64,000 bases of DNA from Parablautia muri (GCF_009917485.1 NZ_QZDT01000026.1:1-64000); one strand, 5' to 3'. Counted from the first letter of the stretch, positions 53,824 to 63,739 are shown. The notes: a model not told the origin generated them from the sequence alone. Made by a program: numbers and translations.

Positions 53824-56118
53824 ATGAGTATATATGATACTTTAAATGAGGAGCAAAAAAAGGGCGTATTTACAACACAGGGGCCAGTACTTTTATTGGC
53901 AGGGGCCGGTTCCGGCAAAACCCGTGTGCTTACTCATAGAATTGCCTATCTGATCGAGGAGCTGGGGGTAAGTCCTTGGAATATTATGGCCATTACCTTT
54001 ACCAACAAGGCAGCCGGAGAGATGAAGGAGAGGGTGGAGCATCTTGTAGGAATGGGGGCAGAGAGTATCTGGGTTACCACCTTTCATTCTACCTGTGTGA
54101 GAATTTTGCATCGCTATGCGGATCGTCTGGGGTATGATAACCATTTTACTATTTACGATACGGATGATCAGAAATCGGTGATGAAGGATATCTGTAAGCG
54201 CTTGCAGATTGATACAAAGCTTCTTAAGGAGAGAAGCATTTTATCTGCAATTTCCTCCGCCAAGGATGAGCTGATTTCTCCTAAGGAATACGAGCTTAAT
54301 GCTATGGGAGATTTCAGAAAACAGAAAATAGCCCAGGCTTACAACGAATACCAGGAAGCCTTAAGAAAAAGCAATGCCATGGATTTTGATGACCTGATTG
54401 TAAAGGCGGTGGAGCTTTTGAAAGCGGACAGGGAGGTATTAGAAAACTACCAAAAAAGATTTAAATACATTATGGTAGATGAATACCAAGATACCAATAC
54501 GGCTCAGTTTGAATTGGTCAGGCTCCTTGCAGACGCTAGCCACAACCTTTGCGTGGTGGGGGATGATGACCAGTCTATTTATAAGTTCCGGGGAGCGAAT
54601 ATCAGAAATATATTGGATTTCGAGAAAGTTTACCCTGAAGCAGCGGTAATCCGCCTGGAGCAAAATTACCGCTCCACGAAAAATGTCTTAGATGCCGCCA
54701 ATGCGGTAATCCGCAACAATAAGGGGCGGAAAAGTAAGACCCTTTGGACGGATAAGGGAAGTGGGAATCCGGTACATTTTAGACAGTTTGATCAAGCTTA
54801 TGAGGAGGCGGAGTTTATTGCCGATGATGTGGTGCGCAAGAAAAGAGAGGGTATAGCCGATTATGGTGACTGTGCGGTGCTTTACAGGACCAATGCCCAG
54901 GCCAGACTGATAGAGGAACGGTTTGTGGTGGAGGGGATTCCCTATAAAGTGGTGGGCGGCATCAATTTTTATGCCAGACGGGAGATTAAAGACCTGCTTG
55001 CCTATTTAAAAACAATAGATAACGGGCGTGATGATTTGGCTGTGAAGCGTATCATCAATGTTCCCAAAAGAGGAATCGGAGCCGCTACTATCGCAAAAGT
55101 GCAAAACTATGCGGATATACATGAAATGAGTTTTTATGATGCTTTATGCCAAGTAGATGATATTCCGGGCATAGGGAAAAGCGCTTCCAGGCTGGATGCC
55201 TTTGTAACTATGATACAAAGTTTTAGAAGTAAAGTAGAATATTATGGTTTGGAGGGATTGATAAAGGATGTTATTGAAACCACAGGCTATGTGTCAGAGT
55301 TAGAGGCATCTGATGATGAGGATGCGGAAGACAGAATCGAAAATATTGACGAGCTGATTAGCAAGATGGTGTCCTTTGAAACAGCCCATGGCGAGCCGAC
55401 CTTAGGAGAATTTCTTGAGGAGGTGGCGCTGGTTGCGGATATCGACAATGTGGAAGCAGGAAATAATAAGGTGCTTTTGATGACACTTCACAGTGCTAAG
55501 GGTTTAGAGTTCCCCCATATCTATTTAGCAGGCATGGAGGATGGTGTTTTTCCCAGCTACATGACAATTGTATCAGATGACCCTGATGAGATAGAGGAAG
55601 AAAGACGCCTTGCCTATGTGGGAATTACAAGGGCCAAAGAGGATTTGACCTTAAGCTGCGCAAGAATGCGGATGATACGGGGAGAGACTCAGATAAATGC
55701 GGTAAGCCGGTTTGTGGGGGAAATTCCGCAGGAACTTATGGATAACAGAGCGCCGGTTTCCCGATATCGGGTTATGCAACAGAACGAGGAGGAATATGGA
55801 TTTGCAGGGAAATCGGAAAGTACATACAGACCTGTTGCCACCTTAAAGCCCCGGCGGACTGCGGCGGAGAATAAACCCTTTATAGCCGGAGGCGGGCTGG
55901 GTTCCCTGGCAGTGGCCGGAATCAGCAAGGGTGTAGGGGCTGTTACAGGTGGAAAGCCGGATTATGATGTAGGAGATCGGGTAAAGCATGTGAAGTATGG
56001 AGAGGGAACTGTTACCGGCCTGGAGCCAGGACCAAGAGACTATAAGGTCACAGTTGACTTTGATAATGCAGGACAAAAGATCATGTATGCTGCTTTTGCA
56101 AAGCTGGAGCGCATTTGA
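53824..56118 (+). CDS. pcrA: ATP-dependent DNA helicase PcrA
   Basis: This 764-residue superfamily 1A helicase translocates 3' to 5' on DNA and acts in repair and removal of recombination or transcription blocks. Motifs in order: Walker A AGAGSGKTRVLTHRI (about 25-39), TTFHSTCVRILHR, YIMVDEYQDTN, GDDDQSIYKFRGAN, LEQNYRSTKNVL, MTLHSAKGLEF and RLAYVGITRAKE. The C-terminal 50 residues (YDVGDRVKHVKYGEGTVTGL) are the Tudor-like tail that contacts RNA polymerase in PcrA. Start ATG 53824 follows AGGAG. No disruption is seen. Confidence 0.95.
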   Translation: MSIYDTLNEEQKKGVFTTQGPVLLLAGAGSGKTRVLTHRIAYLIEELGVSPWNIMAITFTNKAAGEMKERVEHLVGMGAESIWVTTFHSTCVRILHRYADRLGYDNHFTIYDTDDQKSVMKDICKRLQIDTKLLKERSILSAISSAKDELISPKEYELNAMGDFRKQKIAQAYNEYQEALRKSNAMDFDDLIVKAVELLKADREVLENYQKRFKYIMVDEYQDTNTAQFELVRLLADASHNLCVVGDDDQSIYKFRGANIRNILDFEKVYPEAAVIRLEQNYRSTKNVLDAANAVIRNNKGRKSKTLWTDKGSGNPVHFRQFDQAYEEAEFIADDVVRKKREGIADYGDCAVLYRTNAQARLIEERFVVEGIPYKVVGGINFYARREIKDLLAYLKTIDNGRDDLAVKRIINVPKRGIGAATIAKVQNYADIHEMSFYDALCQVDDIPGIGKSASRLDAFVTMIQSFRSKVEYYGLEGLIKDVIETTGYVSELEASDDEDAEDRIENIDELISKMVSFETAHGEPTLGEFLEEVALVADIDNVEAGNNKVLLMTLHSAKGLEFPHIYLAGMEDGVFPSYMTIVSDDPDEIEEERRLAYVGITRAKEDLTLSCARMRMIRGETQINAVSRFVGEIPQELMDNRAPVSRYRVMQQNEEEYGFAGKSESTYRPVATLKPRRTAAENKPFIAGGGLGSLAVAGISKGVGAVTGGKPDYDVGDRVKHVKYGEGTVTGLEPGPRDYKVTVDFDNAGQKIMYAAFAKLERI

Positions 56119-56321
56119 AAAATGTTTCAATTTGGCTTTGAAATATAAATAGTAAAAAAGTGGTAAAAAAATTGTAAACTTTTTCAAATTTTGGTAGTAA
56201 AATTTATCAGTAAATGTTATATTATTAAACAGGAAGGAAATAATAAGTCAAAAAGTACTTTTATGAACATTCCTTAAGAAATAAACTGAATAAAAGATAT
56301 TAAGAAAGGGAGGCGTATGCC

Positions 56322-56651
56322 ATGAATACGTGGAATAAGATTGAGGAGTTAATGGATTTTGTAAAAACTCATGATATCAAAGAATTAAAGGATTACTGGA
56401 ACCACAGGGAAGAAGAAAAGAGAAATAATACGCTTTTGTGGATACTTGCCGTTATTGGTGCGGTGGCAGCGGTGGCAGCGATTGCTTATGCGGTATACCG
56501 TTACATGACACCTGATTATTTGGAAGATTTTGAAGATGATTTTGATGACGACTTCGAGGATGATTTCTTTGAAGATGAGGAAGAAGAAAAAGAAAAATCC
56601 GAATCTGAGGAGAAGCCTAATGTGGCTGCAGAAGAGGACTTTGCAGAATAG
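56322..56651 (+). CDS. Small membrane protein with acidic tail
   Basis: This 109-residue protein has an N-terminal helical stretch (1-40), one membrane segment (about 41-63, LLWILAVIGAVAAVAAIAYA) and a strongly acidic C-terminal tail rich in Asp and Glu (EDFEDDFDDDFEDDFFEDEE). It resembles the DUF4366-like small proteins of Lachnospiraceae. The role is unknown. ATG 56322 follows AGAAAGGGAGGC. After it, 56652-56926 holds no convincing gene; an 82-codon frame at 56682 lacks a ribosome site. Confidence 0.75.
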   Translation: MNTWNKIEELMDFVKTHDIKELKDYWNHREEEKRNNTLLWILAVIGAVAAVAAIAYAVYRYMTPDYLEDFEDDFDDDFEDDFFEDEEEEKEKSESEEKPNVAAEEDFAE

Positions 56652-56926
56652 TTATGCTTATACGATAAGAAAATTTGCGGGATGTGCAGAAGTGTACATC
56701 CCCTTTTTAAAGTAGGAAAAGAAACCTATATAGAAGCTCTGCGCACCTGTTTTGCAGAGCGTATACGCGCCATGCAGTTTGCCGCATGTGTGCTTCCGGA
56801 TATTCGTGCCTCCTTTTTAGGAAACGTTTGCACCTTAGAAGGTATGGGCATAAGTATGATTTTTTATGAGGATGCCTGTATAAAGATGGACATCCTAAAT
56901 TTGTGTAAAGGGTATGGAGGTTTTTT

Positions 56927-58591
56927 ATGAAAAAAGGACAAGTACTGAAGGGAATTGTGGAAAAGGTTGACTTTCCAAATAAAGGTGTTGTACTGACAGA
57001 AGAAGGAAAGTGTATTGTAAAAAGTGTGCTGCCGGGGCAGAAGATATCTTTGGCGGTGCAGAAAGTGAGAAATGGCAGGGGAGAGGGGAGGCTGCTTAAT
57101 ATAGATGAAAAATCTCCATTAGAGATTGAAAGTCCCTGCCCCCATTTCGGGACCTGCGGCGGTTGTACATATATTTCCCTGACCTATGAGGAACAGCTGC
57201 GGTTAAAAGAAGCCCAGGTTTACCAGCTTTTAAATAATGTGCTGACGAAACAGGAGAAAGAATGGAAATTTGAAGGAATTAAGGGCAGTCCTGTTCAAAT
57301 GGGCTATCGAAATAAGATGGAATTTTCTTTTGGAGATGAATTTAAAGATGGCCCCCTTGCCCTTGGCATGCATAAAAGGGGCAGCTTTTATGATATCGTT
57401 ACGGTGAAAGACTGCCAGATTGTAGATGAAGCCTATCGAAAAATTCTCACACTGACGAGAGCTTTTTTTGATGGATGCAGCTTTTATCACAAACTTCGCC
57501 ATACAGGATATCTGCGTCATTTGCTCGTCAGAAAGGCAGCTAAGACAGGAGAAATTTTGGTTGCACTGGTGACAACATCGCAGCCAGATTTTGACAGGAA
57601 GGCTATGGAGAATCCAGATGATAGCAGCGGACTTGATCTAAGTTTAGATGGAGAAGCCAAAAGAGAAGAATCTGAAAAATTGAATGCATGGAAGGATGAG
57701 CTGCTCAAATTAAAATTTGAACATGGAAAAATAGCAGGTATCCTTCATATAGTCAACGATTCATTGGCAGATGTGGTGCAGAGCGATGGGATGGCGATCT
57801 TGTACGGGCAGGATTTCTTCTATGAAGAACTGTTGGGATTAAAATTTAAGATATCTGTTTTTTCCTTTTTCCAGACCAATTCACTGGGAGCAGAGGTGCT
57901 CTATGAGACGGTCAGGGAATATATTGGGGATTTGAACATAGGGGAAGATGAGCCTCAAAAAACCGTATACGACCTTTATAGCGGAACGGGTACAATTGCG
58001 CAGCTAATGGCGCCTGTGGCTAAGAAGGTGATTGGCGTTGAAATTGTGGAAGAAGCAGTGGAAGCGGCGAGAAAAAATGCGGAAATGAATGGTTTACATA
58101 ACTGCGTATTTATTGCAGGGGATGTGCTTAAGGTTTTGGATGAGATTGAGGAAAAACCGGATGTAATTATTTTAGATCCGCCGCGGGATGGAGTGCATCC
58201 CAAGGCGCTTAAGAAAATAATTGGGTATGAGGCCCGAAAAGTGGTGTATATTTCCTGTAAGCCTACCAGCCTTGTGAGAGATTTGGAGATGTTTTTGGAA
58301 AATGGGTATGAGGTGGAGAAGGCAGTGACCGTGGATCAGTTTCCCTGGACGGCGAATGTGGAAACCATTGTCTTGCTTTCCAAGGGCGAGGTCGACTCGA
58401 AAAAGATTCGGGTTGAGTTCTCTTTGGAAGATATGGATATGTCGGAGTTCCAAGATGGAGCAACCTATCCGCAGATCAAGGAGTATGTTTTGGAGCATAC
58501 CGGGTTAAAGGTGTCCAACCTCTATATCTCACAGATCAAACGGAAATGTGGGATTGAAGTAGGCAAAAACTACAATCTGCCGAAGGCTTAG
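56927..58591 (+). CDS. rlmD: 23S rRNA (uracil-C5)-methyltransferase, RlmD family
   Basis: The 554-residue protein begins with a TRAM RNA-binding domain (1-60). An iron-sulfur cluster motif follows (CPHFGTCGGCTY at about 67-78 with a later KDCQI Cys). The SAM methyltransferase core contains FFQTNSLGAEVLY, VYDLYSGTGTIAQ, IILDPPRDGVHPKAL and catalytic Cys in YISCKPTSLVRDL. A 60-residue C-terminal extension (YPQIKEYVLEHTGLKVSNLY) is common in Firmicutes versions. It methylates 23S rRNA uridine using SAM; which position (1939 or 747) cannot be fixed. Start ATG 56927 follows TATGGAGG. Confidence 0.93.
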   Translation: MKKGQVLKGIVEKVDFPNKGVVLTEEGKCIVKSVLPGQKISLAVQKVRNGRGEGRLLNIDEKSPLEIESPCPHFGTCGGCTYISLTYEEQLRLKEAQVYQLLNNVLTKQEKEWKFEGIKGSPVQMGYRNKMEFSFGDEFKDGPLALGMHKRGSFYDIVTVKDCQIVDEAYRKILTLTRAFFDGCSFYHKLRHTGYLRHLLVRKAAKTGEILVALVTTSQPDFDRKAMENPDDSSGLDLSLDGEAKREESEKLNAWKDELLKLKFEHGKIAGILHIVNDSLADVVQSDGMAILYGQDFFYEELLGLKFKISVFSFFQTNSLGAEVLYETVREYIGDLNIGEDEPQKTVYDLYSGTGTIAQLMAPVAKKVIGVEIVEEAVEAARKNAEMNGLHNCVFIAGDVLKVLDEIEEKPDVIILDPPRDGVHPKALKKIIGYEARKVVYISCKPTSLVRDLEMFLENGYEVEKAVTVDQFPWTANVETIVLLSKGEVDSKKIRVEFSLEDMDMSEFQDGATYPQIKEYVLEHTGLKVSNLYISQIKRKCGIEVGKNYNLPKA

Positions 58592-58693
58592 GATTCCAGA
58601 CAGCCACAATGCCCGCCGGAAAAAGAGAAAGCAATCCGAGAAGCATTCAAATATTTTGGGATGATCTAACATCCAGCAAAATGGAGGTTTCTT

Positions 58694-58942
58694 ATGGATA
58701 GATTGATTTCTTGTGAGTTCAACATGGATAATGCCTGTGTGGAACTGAAATTCTTAGATGGCAGTATGATTGCCATTGATACCATCGCCGTGGAGAATGA
58801 GGTTGCCGATAATATGTATCAGCGGTCAGAATTGGACTATCTGATCTACAATGATCCGATTGGATATGCAGACTTGATATTGAACGGTGATCCCGAAACC
58901 TATTTGAAAACTGTAACTGAATACAAACCGCTTGATAGTTAA
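58694..58942 (+). CDS. DUF6061-type small protein
   Basis: ATG 58694 behind ATGGAGG encodes 82 residues (MDRLISCEFNMDNACVELKF, IAVENEVADNMYQRSELDYL, ending TVTEYKPLDS). It matches from memory small DUF6061 proteins common on Firmicutes integrative elements. It is soluble and acidic, with unknown function. It marks the start of a likely accessory stretch after RlmD and is followed by a terminator. Confidence 0.7.
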   Translation: MDRLISCEFNMDNACVELKFLDGSMIAIDTIAVENEVADNMYQRSELDYLIYNDPIGYADLILNGDPETYLKTVTEYKPLDS

Positions 58943-58950
58943 CCAACACT

Positions 58951-58984
58951 TTGCCCGTGGGAGAAATTCTGCGGGCAATTTTTT
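58951..58984 (+). terminator. Intrinsic terminator
   Basis: TTGCCCG, 14-base loop, CGGGCAA, then six T. It ends the DUF6061 transcript. Confidence 0.85.
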
Positions 58985-59011
58985 GTATCTTCTCTGTGAA
59001 CGCTATTGATT

Positions 59012-59059
59012 TTGATTGTCTAATGTTGTAGACTATATATGAAGTCTAACGGTATAGAC
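59012..59059 (+). promoter_or_regulatory. blaI promoter with two GTCTA-N6-TAGAC operators
   Basis: GTCTAATGTTGTAGAC (59018-59033) and GTCTAACGGTATAGAC (59044-59059) share the dyad GTCTA-N6-TAGAC, 26 bases apart. The first lies exactly between a -35 TTGATT (59012-59017) and a -10 TATATA (59034-59039). The second covers the transcript start. This is the arrangement expected for BlaI/MecI autoregulation. Confidence 0.8.
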
Positions 59060-59074
59060 AAGGAGGGCGTGAAT

Positions 59075-59446
59075 ATGGATTTTCCGAAGATTCACGAAAG
59101 TGAATATCGTTTTTGTTTGATTATGTGGGAGCATGAGCCGGTTACTGCTACCCAGCTTGTAAAGCTGTGCCAGGATCAACTCGGATGGAAAAGAACTACG
59201 ACTTATACCGTTATCAAGCGTCTTGGAGAGCGTGGTGTGCTGAAGAACGACAATGGCACTGTTACTTCTCTCGTTTCCAAAGATGAAGCCCAGGCGTGTG
59301 AGATCGATGAACTGGTTGAGAAGAAATTCGAGGGTTCTCTGCCTGCCTTTATCGCTGCTTTTACAAAGCATCAGGCTATGTCCGAAGATGAGCTTGATGA
59401 GGTACAGCGCATGATCGACCGCATCAGGAAAGGAGGTTCACAATGA
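59075..59446 (+). CDS. BlaI/MecI/CopY-family repressor
   Basis: ATG 59075 behind AAGGAGGGCG gives 123 residues; the longer frame from 59039 is unlikely. The winged helix (about 1-75) includes KIHESEYRFCLIMWEHEPVT, ATQLVKLCQDQLGWKRTTTY and TVIKRLGERGVLKNDNGTVT. The helical C-terminus (about 80-123) is the dimer and protease-cleavage region. It is coupled by a four-base overlap to BlaR1, which would cleave it after sensing a ligand. No beta-lactamase gene is in view, so the controlled resistance gene is unknown or lies elsewhere. Confidence 0.92.
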   Translation: MDFPKIHESEYRFCLIMWEHEPVTATQLVKLCQDQLGWKRTTTYTVIKRLGERGVLKNDNGTVTSLVSKDEAQACEIDELVEKKFEGSLPAFIAAFTKHQAMSEDELDEVQRMIDRIRKGGSQ

Positions 59447-61872
59447 ACGAACTCTTTTTGAAAATTATCAACATGAGCATATCGGCAAGCTGGCTTATCC
59501 TGGCTGTGCTGATACTCAGGCTTGTTTTGAAGAAAGCTCCCAAATGGGTCAATGTTCTACTTTGGGGTATTGTAGCTGTCAGATTGGTTTGCCCATTCTC
59601 TTTTGAGAGTGCATTGAGTCTGATTCCAAGTGCAGAAACCATTCCTCTGGACATTGGAATGGATACTACACCAACCATCAATAGCGGTATAAATGCAATA
59701 AACAACGCAGTCAATCCTATTATCGGCCAATCTAACACTCCGATGGCTGGCGCAAGTGCAAATCCGTTGCAGATTACCATTGGTATCTATGAATATATTT
59801 GGATTTTCGGCATGATTGCACTGGCATTATATACAGCCATCAGTTACTGGCGTCTGCGCCGTAAGGTGGATACTGCCGTTCGCTACGAGGACAATATTTT
59901 CCAAAGTGAGAATGTCGGTTCTCCGTTTGTCTTGGGCATCATCAAGCCGAAAATCTATCTGCCGTTCAAAATGGATGAGCAGGATATGGAACACGTTGTT
60001 GCCCATGAACAAGCACACATTCGCCGCAAAGACCATTGGTGGAAACCTCTTGGTTTTCTCCTGCTGACAATTCACTGGTTCAATCCTTTGATGTGGCTGG
60101 CTTATGTTCTGCTGTGTCGTGACATCGAGCTTGCCTGTGATGAAAAGGTTATCAAGGAACTCGGAAATGAACAGAGAGCAGATTATACCCAAGCACTTGT
60201 GGCTTGCAGCGTAAATCATCGTATGATTGCCGCCTGTCCTCTTGCCTTTGGTGAGGTAGGTGTAAAGGAGCGTGTGAAATCCGTGATGAATTATAAGAAA
60301 CCTGCGTTTTGGATTATCATTCTTGCAGTGATTGCCTGTGTAGTTGTTGTGGTCTGCTTTCTGACAAATCCGAAGCAAGACAGTTACACACTGCGAATCG
60401 TTGTTCCAGCGGGAAGTCAAGAAGAATTTGTGTATTCGGATGAAGAAGTCAGCACAATCAAGAACTCAATCAAAATATGGTCTGGTGATGGATTGGGTGA
60501 TACGGAAGTCCTGTTATCTCCGGTCAATGAAACAACAGAAACCGGATATACTGCTACCTATCTTACACATGGAATGCCGGTGGAATTTGATGCTGAAAAA
60601 GATACGTGGTTTAAGATTGGTGTAAATATGCAGAACTCCACTGACGAGGACATTATTGTATATGTCGAAGTGGAAAATGTAGAGGTGCGTATTGCTGATG
60701 AGGTAAATTCCGTCATAGAGTGGTTTGACTACACAGAGAACCCCTCTGCTATGGATGATGAATCAACTATAAAACTTCCGATATATCCAGATGTTACTTT
60801 CAGCTACAACCAGACACAAATAATTGCGTCAAAACCCTTTGACACTTCGGAACTTACTGGCCAAACAATTTTGATTGATGGTATGCCAATATGGAACGCT
60901 TATTTTACTGACCTTACTGGGGATGATTTCCCAGAAATCTGTGCAACATACAGCTTTGGTTCTGGAATGATTGATAATCGCATTACCATTTATGACTATG
61001 TAAATGGTGTAAGCTATGAACTGTCTGACCGAGGATGTTTCGATTTCGCACTTAGACTGGATAAGCAAGACGGTCATCTGTACGTAGATAAAACAAAGTA
61101 CAATTCTGAAGAACTGGTAGAAACCGGACGATTGGTTTTCAAGAATAATTGTCTTCAGATTGAAGGCTTTTCTAACGAAGCACATCAGGTGTTCCAAGCT
61201 GAAATTCTGGAAATCCATGATGGGTATTATCTTGTGAAACCTGTTGAGGGTAGTTGGGAACTGAGTAGTGCAGACAGAATTGAAGTGCCTATCAGAAATG
61301 CTCGGCCGTCACCCGAACCAGAAGTCGGAGATGCAATTGAAATCGAATACTCCGGTGAAATCCTTGAAACTTATCCTGCACGAATTGCGGATGTTTATAG
61401 CATCAAAGTTGCAGCAGAAAAGGGTAGACTAAACGGATTTGAACTAAATCTTGCTGGAAATACATCTTTACAAAATAAGATGGTACTTACTGAGGAGGCA
61501 CCGTATTGGTGTATTTTCGTAAACAATGAAGGTTCTAACAATATTACAGTAGAAATTGGTGGCTATGTCTATGAAGTCGAAGCTGAAACGTATGAACATA
61601 TCTTTAGGGATGAACTGTGGGATGCTGGCACTTACAGTGCAAGTTTTGCATCTATAAATGGAATGGAAGGAACTGTGAATTGCTATACTTACAAGTACAG
61701 GCTGGAAGTTACCGGACGGTTGAATAACGCCGTTGAGGATACAACCTATGTTATTTTGAGCAACATCGAGAATATTACATTTGAACAGGCTTGGAAGGCC
61801 AGCGGACTAAGTAGCAATACCGCAGACTACTTCGATCCCGCCGAAGCCGTGTTCATCAATAGGACACGATGA
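59443..61872 (+). CDS. BlaR1-like M56 sensor protease with long extracellular domain
   Basis: At 809 residues it has membrane helices at about 7-27, 36-54 and 115-135. A cytoplasmic zinc protease domain carries H188-E-Q-A-H192 and DIELACDEKVIKELG for the third ligand. A further helix lies at about 285-305 (PAFWIIILAVIACVVVVVCF). The outer part (about 310-809) is not a penicillin-binding domain: SxxK, SxN and KTG motifs are not evident. It must sense something other than a classical beta-lactam or through another fold. A terminator follows. Confidence 0.88.
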   Translation: MNELFLKIINMSISASWLILAVLILRLVLKKAPKWVNVLLWGIVAVRLVCPFSFESALSLIPSAETIPLDIGMDTTPTINSGINAINNAVNPIIGQSNTPMAGASANPLQITIGIYEYIWIFGMIALALYTAISYWRLRRKVDTAVRYEDNIFQSENVGSPFVLGIIKPKIYLPFKMDEQDMEHVVAHEQAHIRRKDHWWKPLGFLLLTIHWFNPLMWLAYVLLCRDIELACDEKVIKELGNEQRADYTQALVACSVNHRMIAACPLAFGEVGVKERVKSVMNYKKPAFWIIILAVIACVVVVVCFLTNPKQDSYTLRIVVPAGSQEEFVYSDEEVSTIKNSIKIWSGDGLGDTEVLLSPVNETTETGYTATYLTHGMPVEFDAEKDTWFKIGVNMQNSTDEDIIVYVEVENVEVRIADEVNSVIEWFDYTENPSAMDDESTIKLPIYPDVTFSYNQTQIIASKPFDTSELTGQTILIDGMPIWNAYFTDLTGDDFPEICATYSFGSGMIDNRITIYDYVNGVSYELSDRGCFDFALRLDKQDGHLYVDKTKYNSEELVETGRLVFKNNCLQIEGFSNEAHQVFQAEILEIHDGYYLVKPVEGSWELSSADRIEVPIRNARPSPEPEVGDAIEIEYSGEILETYPARIADVYSIKVAAEKGRLNGFELNLAGNTSLQNKMVLTEEAPYWCIFVNNEGSNNITVEIGGYVYEVEAETYEHIFRDELWDAGTYSASFASINGMEGTVNCYTYKYRLEVTGRLNNAVEDTTYVILSNIENITFEQAWKASGLSSNTADYFDPAEAVFINRTR

Positions 61873-61927
61873 GTATTGATCCTCGTAATACACTTAAATA
61901 ATAAGTTGAGTCAAGCGCAACCAATGA

Positions 61928-61966
61928 AACCGCTGCAATTTCCGTAAAATTGCAGCGGTTATTTTT
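61928..61966. terminator. Bidirectional intrinsic terminator
   Basis: AACCGCTGCAAT, nine-base loop, ATTGCAGCGGTT, then ATTTTTA. It separates the convergent blaR1 and sigma-like genes. Confidence 0.85.
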
Positions 61967-63140
61967 AGAGTTCAAACGCCACCAATGTTTCCTTTGGTAG
62001 CTTCTCATTTTCGCAGTTCAGAAGATACGATATTGCCTGATTTGCAAAGTATTTTGTTATCATCGTGTCCCAATCGGCAAGTTGAATGATCTCAGCTGTG
62101 CCATTCTCAAAATTAAATGAAATCTCGCCCCATTCGCCGTCGCAGTCTGCTTGGTATTCGTAGATTGCGGCGGCGATTTTCTTTTTGCGCTTGGTTTTGG
62201 ATTTCTGTTTCAGCCGGACAGCATGGAGCGCACCTTCGGCAACCAGCAGTTCTGTCAGTTTGTCCACCGCTTTCCGGTAGGCTCGCTCTGCACCGCTGGC
62301 AGTGCTGCCCTCAAACATAATCGCCAGTTCTTCAAAAGTGGGGCGGTTCTTCCATGAGCCAACTCGCCCACAGGTCATACAGATTGCTAACCGTTTTTCA
62401 AGTAAGGTCTGTTCCCGGTAATTCAGCTTCTCAAATGCCCGCTGCACCTTTTCAGCCTGTATGCCGTTCCAGAGGATGTCGGCATAGTTCCAAGTATCGT
62501 CAAGGGCAACATCTTCGCCCGTTTCCTCGCCGTCTTCGCCCGTCACATAGAACGGCTGCTGATTGCGGATGCCACGGACTACTTTCAGATATTCTTCCGC
62601 AAGGGCAAGGTCGCAGTTGTATTTCTTGGCAAACTCGCTGACCGCATCCTTGGTGTTATGGTACAGCCATGCCATTGACCGCACCATTTTGTAATTGGTC
62701 AGAGAGGACACCGACCATTTTTCTTCACCCATGCGGAAACGGAGCATAGCATCCCGGATGAACGGAAAAATGTATGTAGCGTACTCCGCACCCTTGGCGG
62801 GGTCATAGTCCATCAGCTTTTGGAGCATTTGCTCTCGGCAGGAGAGCTTTATATCTATAAATCGGTCTGTGTCGTACAAATCGCCGCTATCCACGCCAAG
62901 AAAGCTCTTGGTGCGCTTGTTGAGTTGCGGCTCATAATGGTGCAGGAGGAACGAAAAATACATCAAGTTCTTTTCCTGCAAGGCAGATAGGATATACTCA
63001 TTCAGACTGTTCACCGTTGGCGGCTCCGGTTCCAGTTGGAAGATGCGCTCTGCCACATAGGGGCGGATGTCCGCACCGAATGAATCAACAGGATATTTCG
63101 GTATGTATCCGGTCATATTCCATGAAAAATCATTCAGCAT
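61965..63140 (-). CDS. Sigma-like protein of an accessory element
   Basis: The 391-residue protein has ordered segments like sigma factors used by mobile elements. A region 2-like stretch (about 70-150) contains MYFSFLLHHYEPQLNKRTKS and PFIRDAMLRFRMGEEKWSVS. A region 4-like helix-turn-helix (about 235-310) has FEKLNYREQTLLEKRLAICM and RPTFEELAIMFEGSTASGAE. A basic patch (KQKSKTKRKKK) precedes a beta-rich C-terminal domain. ATG 63140 follows GGAGGTGCGC. It is probably part of the same island as the two following genes. Confidence 0.7.
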   Translation of the reverse strand: MLNDFSWNMTGYIPKYPVDSFGADIRPYVAERIFQLEPEPPTVNSLNEYILSALQEKNLMYFSFLLHHYEPQLNKRTKSFLGVDSGDLYDTDRFIDIKLSCREQMLQKLMDYDPAKGAEYATYIFPFIRDAMLRFRMGEEKWSVSSLTNYKMVRSMAWLYHNTKDAVSEFAKKYNCDLALAEEYLKVVRGIRNQQPFYVTGEDGEETGEDVALDDTWNYADILWNGIQAEKVQRAFEKLNYREQTLLEKRLAICMTCGRVGSWKNRPTFEELAIMFEGSTASGAERAYRKAVDKLTELLVAEGALHAVRLKQKSKTKRKKKIAAAIYEYQADCDGEWGEISFNFENGTAEIIQLADWDTMITKYFANQAISYLLNCENEKLPKETLVAFEL

Positions 63141-63226
63141 AGCGCACCTCCTTCCGTTTTAATAATGTGCGTGAACATTCTGAAAACTAAAAGTTTCTGT
63201 TTCCTATAAACGGGTCTTTGACAGCA

Positions 63227-63721
63227 TCATATCTGCTCGATTTCATTTGCAATCATAGCCACCGTTTTTTCATTAGTATCAATTTTAATCGTGTTTAGTG
63301 TTTGATACATCGGTATTCTTGTTACACTTCTTTCAATTACATCCTCGGCACGAATACCTCTTTCTACATCCTTAGTTAATCTCTTACGCAAATGGGTTTC
63401 GTCAGCAATAAGTGAGATACATTTCACCTCACAGTTTTGTGTATCCAGCTTTCCCAATATAGAATCTATGATAGGCTGTTGATGCATTACCCAACAGAAA
63501 ATCACATTTTCATAAGCTGAGCAATGCAAAAAGTTGTTTAGTAAGTAGCAGATATTATCTGTCACCATTGCTTTGGTTTCATTGGTTACTTGGAATGGGT
63601 TTGCATCCCAACACCAATCTCCATCAAGAAATACGCTATTGGGTAAATCAGATTTTAGTTGCTGGCAAACAGCGGTCTTTCCAACTCCCATTGTTCCGCC
63701 AACTATATATAAGTTTTTCAT
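63227..63721 (-). CDS. P-loop nucleotide kinase-like ATPase
   Basis: This 164-residue protein begins MKNLYIVGGTMGVGKTAVCQ with Walker A GGTMGVGKT. FLDGDWCWDANPF resembles the DxD region of shikimate- or chloramphenicol-phosphotransferase-like kinases. LRKRLTKDVERGIRAEDVIE holds the Arg-rich lid. It may phosphorylate a small molecule, possibly an antibiotic, but there is no specific evidence. ATG 63721 is preceded by GAGAGG. Confidence 0.75.
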   Translation of the reverse strand: MKNLYIVGGTMGVGKTAVCQQLKSDLPNSVFLDGDWCWDANPFQVTNETKAMVTDNICYLLNNFLHCSAYENVIFCWVMHQQPIIDSILGKLDTQNCEVKCISLIADETHLRKRLTKDVERGIRAEDVIERSVTRIPMYQTLNTIKIDTNEKTVAMIANEIEQI

Positions 63722-63739
63722 ATCCTCTCACCTACAAAT

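Noticed and set aside
56682-56930. 82-codon frame before the RlmD gene
   Set aside because: There is no ribosome site, it overlaps the next gene start, and the translation shows no recognisable pattern. A real short gene cannot be fully excluded.
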